DNA from: an uncultured Mycoplasmatota bacterium
Lineage (GTDB): Bacteria > Bacillota_I > Bacilli_A > RF39 > UBA660
DNA length: 11,323 nucleotides
Direction: 5' to 3'
Assembly: GCA_900545005.1 (NCBI GenBank)
Contig: UQXO01000020.1
Span: forward strand, 1-11,323
Part shown: positions 5,737 through 11,323 of the stretch, in pieces
Numbering within the stretch: the stretch's first letter is position 1
How the letters are laid out: every line of letters starts with the position of its first letter
Notes under the pieces: model-generated
What the model was told of the DNA's origin: nothing
Databases searched by the model: none
What the model saw: only the letters and a program-made list of their open reading frames with translations
Translations under genes and position numbers: made by a program

Positions 5737-6804
5737 ATGAATAAAGAAAATTGGAACCTTGAATTATCTGAATACATCAAACAAGGCGAACCCAATAAAG
5801 TTGAAAAAACCAAAGCTTGGGAAACCGCTATTGGTCTGCAAGAAGTAGATGGCTTAAAACCATCAAAATACTTAATCGACACTGCTAAAGAACATATTGA
5901 AGGTAAAATAGCTATTAGCGAAGTAGAAGAAAAAATTAATCAATACTATAAAATTCAAAATGATCGAAACACTGAAAAAAGCGAAGATAGCGAAGAAGCC
6001 GATAAAGTTGCTGTCAGAATAACAGAAATACTAAGTGATAAATCATTTAACTTTAGCCCTACTGAATTAATAAGTATTCATCAAAGATTATTCTCTGGTA
6101 TCTTTAAACATGCTGGTAAAATAAGAGACTATAACTTTACCAAAAACGAATGGGTTTTAAATGGTGATACAGTAATTTATGCATCATATGAAAATATTAT
6201 GGATACCCTAAAGTATGATTTTGAACAAGAAAAAGAATTTAATTACAAGAACTTATCATTTGATGAAGCCATAAAACATCTATGTCGCTTTACTTCTAAT
6301 ATCTGGCAAGTTCATCCTTTCTGTGAAGGTAATACCAGAACTACTGCCGTGTTTATTATTAAATATTTAAGAACATTTGGCTTTGATATTAATGATGATG
6401 TATTTGCTGAACACTCCTGGTATTTTAGAAATTCTTTAGTGCGTGCTAACTATAAAAAGTTTGACAGTAATATTTTCGAAGACATCTCTTTCTTAGAAAA
6501 GTTCTTCTATAATCTATTATCAGATACTAATTATAACTTAAAGAATCGCTATACTCATGTTAACTATCAAAAAAATACTGAAAATAATAATTCTAAAGAC
6601 AATAACTATACCTTTTTAGAACAAGCCATTATCAATTTAATAAAAAATAATCCAACAATTACTCAAAGTGAAATTGCTAAACAAGTTAATAAATCATTAA
6701 GAACTGTTAAAACTAAAATGCAAGAAATGCAGGAAAAAGGCTTAATTACTCGAAAAAACGGTAAAAGAGATGGTGAATGGATTATTAAATCTAAAAATGA
6801 TTAA
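5737..6804 (+). CDS. Fic family protein with N-terminal VbhA-like antitoxin domain and C-terminal winged helix
   Basis: A 355-residue cytoplasmic protein. Fic enzymes move AMP, or another phosphate-containing group, onto hydroxyl side chains of target proteins. Seen: residues 22-71 (AWETAIGLQEVDGLKPSKYL...EGKI...EEKINQYY) match the VbhA-type antitoxin domain as fused in many Fic proteins. The Fic core runs from about 85 to 260, with helix ELISIHQRLFSG, the flap near GDTVIYASYENI (143-154) and the active-site motif HPFCEGNTR (193-201; H193 catalytic base, E197 metal ligand, R201 phosphate contact). T200 replaces the G of canonical HPFx(D/E)GNGR. Residues 293-352 (ITQSEIAKQVNKSLRTVKTKMQEMQEKGLITR) form a winged helix. 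I do not find a clear (S/T)xxxE(G/N) inhibitory motif; the nearest stretch, LQEVDG, has Asp and lacks the Ser/Thr. The gene is self-contained, with palindromic operators, promoter and terminator. Autoregulation through the winged helix is likely but inferred. The target is unknown. Confidence 0.9.
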   Translation: MNKENWNLELSEYIKQGEPNKVEKTKAWETAIGLQEVDGLKPSKYLIDTAKEHIEGKIAISEVEEKINQYYKIQNDRNTEKSEDSEEADKVAVRITEILSDKSFNFSPTELISIHQRLFSGIFKHAGKIRDYNFTKNEWVLNGDTVIYASYENIMDTLKYDFEQEKEFNYKNLSFDEAIKHLCRFTSNIWQVHPFCEGNTRTTAVFIIKYLRTFGFDINDDVFAEHSWYFRNSLVRANYKKFDSNIFEDISFLEKFFYNLLSDTNYNLKNRYTHVNYQKNTENNNSKDNNYTFLEQAIINLIKNNPTITQSEIAKQVNKSLRTVKTKMQEMQEKGLITRKNGKRDGEWIIKSKND

Positions 6805-6823
6805 AATATTCCACACTAAAATA

Positions 6824-6852
6824 ACCTCGGCATAAAAACCGAGGTCTTTTTT
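6824..6852 (+). terminator. Strong terminator of fic, probably bidirectional
   Basis: ACCTCGG (6824-6830) and CCGAGGT (6839-6845) form a perfect 7-bp GC-rich stem with an 8-base loop, followed by CTTTTTT. On the minus strand the stem is followed by TATTTTAG, downstream of the convergent LCP gene stop, so it may serve both. Confidence 0.85.
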
Positions 6853-6872
6853 AATTAATTTTATAAGTAATG

Positions 6873-8276
6873 CTAATTATATAAAGCACTTACCTTACTT
6901 TGATATTCTCTTAAAGTCTCTTCATCGGGAATCATAACATATAACTTACTCATCGGATAACTATAAGTATAATCCATAGCCGAAGACCCTTTCAAATTAA
7001 CACTTTCAATCTCATAACTAGATGGTTTACTAATCTCTTTCTTAATAAAATCCGTTATATCTTTTTTAGACATATTCGTAATTAAGGCATCATCTAAAAC
7101 ATCTAAAAACTGCATATAACTAGTAATAATCTTAGGACTCATCGCTTTCTTAATTAAAGCTTCTAAAACAATCATCTGATTTTCTCCTCTGGTAATATCC
7201 CCATCAGCAAAAGAATGTCTTTCTCTAACAAAAGATAAAGCCGCATCCCCATCTAAATGATTCATTCCTTTCTTGAACTTATAAGTCTTAGTCATTGTCG
7301 AATCATATATACCCGTCTCAAAAGCATACTTACTATTAACATCAATCCCTCCTAGTAAATCAACAATCTTCACTAAAGAAGTAAAATTAAGTCTTACATA
7401 GTAATCAACATTAACCCCTGTTATGCCCTCTACACTCTTCATCGCTGTCTCAATCCCATAAAGAGAGGCATGAGTCAACTTATCCTTCCCACTCTTTCCA
7501 TATAAAGAAACATAATAATCCCTCGGAATATGTGTCATCAAGATTTTCTTTGTAACCGGATTCACCGTTAAAACAATATTAACATCACTTCTTGTCTTCG
7601 TTGCAATCTTCTTATAAGTATCAACGCCACTAATATAAACACTAAACGTATTCTTCGTAATATCAATATCTTTAGTCGCCACACTAGTCTTAATAGTAAT
7701 CTCATATTCATATAAACTCTTCGTAGCAGCAGCATAAGCCGAATCATTTTCTCTTAAAATTGTATCCGAAGCACTACTAATTAAGATTCCGGGAATCTTT
7801 TCCATAAGTAAAGCCGAAGTAAGAGAAGATACATCATCAAAAGTAGTAATATTACTAATCTTTTCTTTAATAGTCTCTACTGCCTTTGTATATCCATCAT
7901 CATTAGACTTCAATACTCCAATCTTCTCTAACTTTTCTAAAGAAGAAGTATAACTATTTAAAACAATAACTCTATAAGTCTCTACCTCCGTCTTTGTATG
8001 AATCTTATCTAAAAAACTATTAGTCTTCCCAAGATAAATACATCCTACTATTTCTAATATAAAGAAAATAAATCCTAAAAACAAAGCCCCTAAATGCTTC
8101 TTATTAATCCTTCCAATTAATAGAAAAGTTATAATTAAAATTAAAAAACAAATTCCAATAAAATATCCTATATTAAGAATATTAGTAACATAAATAATTC
8201 CTAAAAAGATAATACTAACTATAAGAAGAAGAATATTAAATATCTGATAAAACTTTCTTTTCTTCTTTTTTTTCAT
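6873..8276 (-). CDS. LytR-CpsA-Psr (LCP) family glycopolymer transferase, CpsA-like architecture
   Basis: A 467-residue protein. LCP enzymes move teichoic acid or capsule-type polymers from undecaprenyl pyrophosphate onto peptidoglycan outside the membrane. Seen (numbered from the ATG; add one for the longest ORF): three membrane helices in about 10-85; an outside accessory domain near 97-198 (YRVIVLNSY, GVLKSNDDGY, then a PGILISSASDTILRE stretch) parallel to that in the neighbouring LCP protein; then the LCP domain (about 208-410) with TRSDV, THIPRDYYV, DKLTHASLYG, DYYVRLNF, LLGGIDV, FVRERH and DITRGENQ, giving the expected Arg/Asp pyrophosphate- and metal-binding residues. The last 55 residues form a tail. 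The longest ORF begins at TTG (8279), but AGGTGAG fits the adjacent ATG at 8276. It is divergent from the second LCP gene, and an extended -10 gives a leader of roughly 15 bases. Confidence 0.92.
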   Translation of the reverse strand: MKKKKKRKFYQIFNILLLIVSIIFLGIIYVTNILNIGYFIGICFLILIITFLLIGRINKKHLGALFLGFIFFILEIVGCIYLGKTNSFLDKIHTKTEVETYRVIVLNSYTSSLEKLEKIGVLKSNDDGYTKAVETIKEKISNITTFDDVSSLTSALLMEKIPGILISSASDTILRENDSAYAAATKSLYEYEITIKTSVATKDIDITKNTFSVYISGVDTYKKIATKTRSDVNIVLTVNPVTKKILMTHIPRDYYVSLYGKSGKDKLTHASLYGIETAMKSVEGITGVNVDYYVRLNFTSLVKIVDLLGGIDVNSKYAFETGIYDSTMTKTYKFKKGMNHLDGDAALSFVRERHSFADGDITRGENQMIVLEALIKKAMSPKIITSYMQFLDVLDDALITNMSKKDITDFIKKEISKPSSYEIESVNLKGSSAMDYTYSYPMSKLYVMIPDEETLREYQSKVSALYN

Positions 8277-8297
8277 CAAAGCTCACCTCACCCCAAG

Positions 8298-8306
8298 ATT
8301 ATACCA
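8298..8306 (-). promoter_or_regulatory. Extended -10 promoter of the 6873-8276 LCP gene
   Basis: Minus-strand TGG followed directly by TATAAT (8303-8298) is an extended -10. No good -35 lies 17 bases upstream. The Shine-Dalgarno AGGTGAG follows closely. Confidence 0.6.
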
Positions 8307-8378
8307 TATTTCTTAGAATATACTACTATTTAAAAAGTAATAATTATTCATTTGACTAAACTTTACAAAAAGAAAATA

Positions 8379-8407
8379 TTGTCTATTATAAAACTTTAAG
8401 ATATAAT
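8379..8407 (+). promoter_or_regulatory. Promoter of the 8433-10394 LCP gene
   Basis: TTGTCT (8379-8384), a 17-base spacer and TATAAT (8402-8407). AAGGAG at 8420-8425 precedes the ATG by 7 bases. A second weaker pair, TTTACA (8362) and TATTAT (8384), overlaps it, and a TTGACTA box like those at 4915-5013 lies at 8352-8358. Confidence 0.7.
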
Positions 8408-8432
8408 TAAGTAGATAATAAGGAGACTTCTT

Positions 8433-10394
8433 ATGCAGAAATTTATTAATAAAATCAAAAAAAGTAATAAAGTGTATTTAGGTATACTAATTATTACTTT
8501 ATTGTCCTATCTAATCGGCTATATCATCTTCGTTAAGAATATAGCCGTCCTAACAGGAATAGAAACCCTAGTCCGAGTGATTTTAATTATTCTCTTTGGC
8601 ATCTGGTTCTTAGTCTGGTTAGTCATGGGACTTATCTATATCTTTAATAAAAAGTATTCTAGCTTTATCATCATGATAGTATTTACCCTACTATTCAATG
8701 GCATTTTCTTTGTTGCTGGATATTATATAGATACTATTTATAAGAGTATTGATAATATTAGTAAAGATACAGTTAACTATACAACCTACTTAATTAGTAT
8801 GAAAGATACTGAGTTTAATGAAAATAGTAAAATAGGTATTATAAGTGACACTAATAACATCGAGGGAAATACTCTAGCTAAGGATTTAATTAGTGAAAAA
8901 AACTTAACTAACAAATTATATCAGTATGATGATTTTTATATTATGCTAGATGACCTTTATAGTGGAAAAATCGATGCTTGTTTTGTCTCTAGCAATTATA
9001 CTATTCTCTTTGCTACCGAGGAAAAGTATCAAAATATTAAAGATGATACTAAAGTAATCTATCAGTATAGTAAAGAAATGAAAAATCAAGATAATATTGT
9101 CTATACTAATAAGAAGTTAACTGAACCCTTTACTATTCTAGTGATGGGTGTTGATAGTGAAATTAATGGTCTTAATGCTAACGGGGCTTTTAATGGAGAT
9201 ACTCTAATGATGGTTACCTTTAATCCTAAGACCCTATCAGCTTCAATGTTTAGTGTTCCTAGAGACTTATATGTTCCTATAAGTTGTCGTAATAATGCCT
9301 TAGCAAAGATTAACTCTTCAGCGGCTTATGGTACCAATTGCGTTATTAATACAATGAAACAATTAACCGATATTGATATTGATTACTATGTCAAAATGAA
9401 CTTTAAAGGTGTTGTTGATCTGGTTGAAGCTCTTGGAGGCGTAACCGTTAATGTCGAAGAACCATGGAGCTGGTATAATGCTGGGGTTAATTATAATGGT
9501 AAAGTCTGTGAACAAAACTCTAACCGTGAATTTGGCGATAAAATCGTCTGTATGGACCCTGGTCTGCAAGTATTAAACGGCGAACAAGCTCTAGCCTATG
9601 CCAGAAACCGCCATCAGTATTTAGGATCAGACTTAGATCGTATCCGTCATCAACAAGATGTTATTGAAGCTGTCATTGAAAAAGCCAAGACTCTAAGAAA
9701 TTTTGATGATTTCAAAAAAGTTCTAGATGCTGTTAGTAAGAATATGGATACCAATATGACAACCGATCAAATCTTATCTTTATATGATGTCGGTAAGTCA
9801 TTCTTAGTTAATACCATTAATGGTAGTGATGTGAAGTTTTCCATCTATAAGACCTCCCTAGAAACCTATAGTCTTCCAGTTTACCTAGGTTATTCCACCA
9901 CCTCCGCTTTAGGATATTATAAAAAAAGTCTTGAAGATATCAAAACTATGATGAAGACTAATCTTGGCCTCATAGAAAAAATTCCTAACAAGACATTTAG
10001 TGTCGATTATAATGATGATTATACAGTTAAATATTATGGTAAAAAATTATATGGTGATAAGTCCGTAGCCACTATGCCTAGTTTGATTGGTTCCTCTTTA
10101 GATTATGCTACTAACTGGGCTACTAGTAATGGCGTTAGCTTAAGTAAAATAGAAGTCTATGAAGGCGATGAACATTTTAATTATTTATATGGTGATGGTA
10201 TTGTAGCCGACCAATCTATCCATGTTAATTCTGTTATTGGAATTGGTACTAATCTAACGATATATGTTAATAAACGTCCAACCTCTACAAGTATTGCTGA
10301 TAATAATAATAATCAATCAAACACCGAAAACAATAATTCTGAAGAAAAACCAACTCGTAATGAAAATGATACCGTAATAGAAAATGAGGAGTAA
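8433..10394 (+). CDS. LCP family glycopolymer transferase with accessory and PASTA-like domains
   Basis: A 653-residue membrane protein predicted to attach surface glycopolymers to peptidoglycan. Order seen: three membrane helices (about 15-97); an outside accessory domain (about 113-228) with IGIISDT and DDLYSGKIDACFVSSNY, resembling a substrate-binding-protein fragment often fused to LCP domains; the LCP domain (230-440) with ILVMGVDS, GDTLMMV, FSVPRDLYV (R277, D278), KINSSAAYG, DYYVKMNF, ALGGVTV, ALAYARNRH (R391, R393) and LDRIRHQQ; a C-terminal region; a PASTA-like segment (about 546-616, MPSLIGSSLDYATNWATSNGV...); and an Asn/Glu-rich tail (617-653). Four Cys inside the LCP domain (C285, C303, C359, C373) are unusual for outside proteins of low-GC Gram-positives. 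The PASTA-like domain suggests muropeptide or lipid II contact. It is divergent from the other LCP gene and convergent with the 10397-11059 gene. Family assignment is firm; the polymer is unknown. Confidence 0.93.
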   Translation: MQKFINKIKKSNKVYLGILIITLLSYLIGYIIFVKNIAVLTGIETLVRVILIILFGIWFLVWLVMGLIYIFNKKYSSFIIMIVFTLLFNGIFFVAGYYIDTIYKSIDNISKDTVNYTTYLISMKDTEFNENSKIGIISDTNNIEGNTLAKDLISEKNLTNKLYQYDDFYIMLDDLYSGKIDACFVSSNYTILFATEEKYQNIKDDTKVIYQYSKEMKNQDNIVYTNKKLTEPFTILVMGVDSEINGLNANGAFNGDTLMMVTFNPKTLSASMFSVPRDLYVPISCRNNALAKINSSAAYGTNCVINTMKQLTDIDIDYYVKMNFKGVVDLVEALGGVTVNVEEPWSWYNAGVNYNGKVCEQNSNREFGDKIVCMDPGLQVLNGEQALAYARNRHQYLGSDLDRIRHQQDVIEAVIEKAKTLRNFDDFKKVLDAVSKNMDTNMTTDQILSLYDVGKSFLVNTINGSDVKFSIYKTSLETYSLPVYLGYSTTSALGYYKKSLEDIKTMMKTNLGLIEKIPNKTFSVDYNDDYTVKYYGKKLYGDKSVATMPSLIGSSLDYATNWATSNGVSLSKIEVYEGDEHFNYLYGDGIVADQSIHVNSVIGIGTNLTIYVNKRPTSTSIADNNNNQSNTENNNSEEKPTRNENDTVIENEE

Positions 10395-10416
10395 ATTTAC
10401 TCCTCAACTTTTTTAT
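10386..10416. terminator. Shared bidirectional terminator at convergent gene ends
   Basis: A perfect 20-base palindrome (GAGGAGTAAA and its complement, 10386-10405) is followed on the plus strand by AAC and a T run. It contains both stop codons: each strand reads GAG GAG TAA, so both proteins end in Glu-Glu. On the minus strand the stem runs into ATTTTC, a weaker tail. Confidence 0.8.
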
Positions 10417-11059
10417 CTTTAGACTCTCCTGGTTTATAAGAAACCACACTATACTTATTATCTTCTTTCGTTAAAATAACATCAACAAACTTATCATATC
10501 CTAAATCACTTACATAAGATACTTCAGCAGTAATCTCATACGCAGGTACGCTTTCCTCCCCCATCTTATAAGTAGTAGTCTTTAACTCATTCATAATAAC
10601 ATCACTTACTTCTGGTAAAGATTGTTTACGGTCATTATAAGAATTATCTTCAATATAGTCATAAAAGTCTCCTACTACTTTATTAGTATACATTTCTCTT
10701 TTAGTACTATTAAAGTACTGAGAACTAGTAACTTCATACTTATTAATCTTATTATTTAAAGACAATAAGTCAATAACGAAGACTTTAGCTAACTGAGTAA
10801 TATAAAGATTATCATCCCGTTCATCGCTTTCTAAGATAGTCTTTAACTTAGCAAACTCATCTTTATAATAGTTAGAAGCATTATCATTAATATAATACCC
10901 ATATTTCAAAATATCACTTTCTACCTTACTAACATTAACCGGTTCTTCTTTTCTTTGTAAAGTTCCATAAAAATAAAATACTATTCCAAAGATTAGAAAC
11001 AACGAAACAAGTGCGAAAATCATCTTAAAAATATCACTTTTCTTCATTTTTTTTATCAT
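10397..11059 (-). CDS. One-TM extracytoplasmic protein of unknown function
   Basis: I recognise this only as a type of conserved hypothetical protein of low-GC Gram-positives. The 220-residue product has a basic N-terminus (MIKKMKKSD), one membrane helix (about 10-32), then about 185 outside residues. The first part (45-125) looks helical, with YYKDEFAKLKTILES and LAKVFVIDLLSLNNKI. The second has alternating strands (AYEITAEVSYVSDLGYDKFVDVILTKEDNKYSVVSYKPG), a layout that could suit an NTF2-like or cystatin-like fold, and a charged tail. There is no Cys, so no lipobox and no disulfide. The longest ORF starts at GTG (11068), but AGGTGAT places the start at the ATG at 11059. It is convergent with the LCP gene and shares a terminator palindrome. 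A surface-polymer role is suggested only by location. Confidence 0.75.
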   Translation of the reverse strand: MIKKMKKSDIFKMIFALVSLFLIFGIVFYFYGTLQRKEEPVNVSKVESDILKYGYYINDNASNYYKDEFAKLKTILESDERDDNLYITQLAKVFVIDLLSLNNKINKYEVTSSQYFNSTKREMYTNKVVGDFYDYIEDNSYNDRKQSLPEVSDVIMNELKTTTYKMGEESVPAYEITAEVSYVSDLGYDKFVDVILTKEDNKYSVVSYKPGESKDKKVEE

Positions 11060-11089
11060 AAATATCACCTATTCTTCTAATATACGATA

Positions 11090-11098
11090 ATTATAACA
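11090..11098 (-). promoter_or_regulatory. Extended -10 promoter of the 10397-11059 gene
   Basis: Minus-strand TGT followed by TATAAT (11095-11090), an extended -10 with no clear -35, 30 bases upstream of the chosen ATG. Confidence 0.55.
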
Positions 11099-11116
11099 TA
11101 AATTTTAACTTTTTAC

Positions 11117-11145
11117 TTGAATTTTTATGTTGGATTTGATATCAT
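11117..11145 (+). promoter_or_regulatory. Promoter of tRNA-Gly
   Basis: TTGAAT (11117-11122), a 17-base spacer and TATCAT (11140-11145), ending 13 bases before the tRNA 5' end. Confidence 0.6.
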
Positions 11146-11158
11146 TAAGTAGTCGAAT

Positions 11159-11233
11159 GCAGGTGTGGTTCAACGGCTAGAATGCGACCTTGCCAAGGTT
11201 GAGACGGGAGTTCGATTCTCCTCACTTGCTCCA
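11159..11233 (+). tRNA. tRNA-Gly (anticodon GCC)
   Basis: The acceptor stem GCAGGTG pairs with CACTTGC (one G-T pair). The D-arm contains GGTTCAACGGCTAGAAT. The anticodon stem CGACC/GGTTG encloses loop TTGCCAA, giving anticodon GCC (codons GGC and GGU). The T-arm GGGAG/CTCCT has loop TTCGATT. The discriminator is T and CCA is encoded (11231-11233). Confidence 0.95.
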
Positions 11234-11243
11234 GATTGATAGG

Positions 11244-11264
11244 AAGCTCGAACTTTTCGAGTTT
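11244..11264 (+). terminator. First hairpin after tRNA-Gly
   Basis: CTCGAA and TTCGAG (11247-11261) enclose CTT, extended by flanking AAG/TTT. Only a short T stretch follows, so it is a weak terminator or a processing hairpin. Confidence 0.4.
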
Positions 11265-11276
11265 AAGTAATAAATG

Positions 11277-11301
11277 CTAACTAGAAATAGTTAGTTTTTT
11301 T
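11277..11301 (+). terminator. Rho-independent terminator downstream of tRNA-Gly
   Basis: CTAACTA and TAGTTAG close a GAAA tetraloop and are followed by seven T. The loop and general form match the terminator at 147-169. Confidence 0.85.
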
Positions 11302-11310
11302 GTTATTTAA

Positions 11311-11320
11311 GAAAGGAAAG
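11311..11320 (+). promoter_or_regulatory. Probable Shine-Dalgarno of a gene beyond the window
   Basis: GAAAGGAAAG lies just before the window end, downstream of a terminator. The GTG at 11320 is too close to serve as its start, so the start codon probably lies a few bases outside the window. No promoter is evident between the terminator and this site. Confidence 0.35.
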
Positions 11321-11323
11321 TGA

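Noticed and set aside
8277..8279. TTG as start of the minus-strand LCP gene
   Set aside because: The adjacent ATG at 8276 fits the AGGTGAG Shine-Dalgarno better and is the more common start codon.
9363..9569. 68-residue ORF on the minus strand
   Set aside because: It lies entirely inside the LCP domain coding sequence, opposite strongly conserved motifs, with no ribosome binding site, and is a shadow ORF.

Overview
The window is strongly AT-rich by eye. It has short intergenic gaps, AGGAG-type ribosome binding sites, sigma-A-like promoters, and rho-independent terminators after nearly every transcription unit. Its tRNAs encode their 3' CCA. The gene content (two LytR-CpsA-Psr proteins, a GT-C glycosyltransferase, a long-form GluRS, one-TM surface proteins) points to a low-GC Gram-positive, most likely an uncultured gut-type Bacilli/Mollicutes-related lineage that keeps a wall. 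All tryptophans seen are TGG and the eight stops are TAA or TAG, so the standard code fits.

Layout. 1-146 holds no recognisable gene. 163-1560 (-) is a polytopic GT-C-type glycosyltransferase with its own promoter and terminator. 1662-1737 (+) is tRNA-Gln(CUG), followed by 1855-3492 (+), a glutamyl-tRNA synthetase. 3514-4830 (-) and 5169-5549 (-) are two membrane-anchored surface proteins sharing one N-terminal module. Between them lies a 338-bp gap bounded by a 20-bp inverted repeat and carrying repeated TTGACT boxes; it is a candidate invertible switch. 5737-6804 (+) is a Fic protein with an N-terminal VbhA-like antitoxin domain and a C-terminal winged helix, preceded by three copies of a 15-bp operator-like sequence. 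6873-8276 (-) and 8433-10394 (+) are divergently transcribed LCP proteins with the same membrane/accessory/LCP architecture; the second adds a PASTA-like domain. 10397-11059 (-) is a one-TM extracytoplasmic protein of unknown function that shares a palindromic terminator with the second LCP gene. 11159-11233 is tRNA-Gly(GCC), followed by two hairpins and the probable Shine-Dalgarno of a gene beyond the window.

The common theme is the cell surface. The GT-C enzyme and the two LCP proteins fit making and attaching wall or secondary-wall glycopolymers, and the two module-sharing proteins are exposed surface proteins. The self-contained Fic unit sits among them with its own promoter and terminator, like a mobile or selfish cassette. 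Four gene starts are set or checked against Shine-Dalgarno position: 5549, 8276 and 11059 are preferred to the longest possible ORFs, and 1560 is kept.
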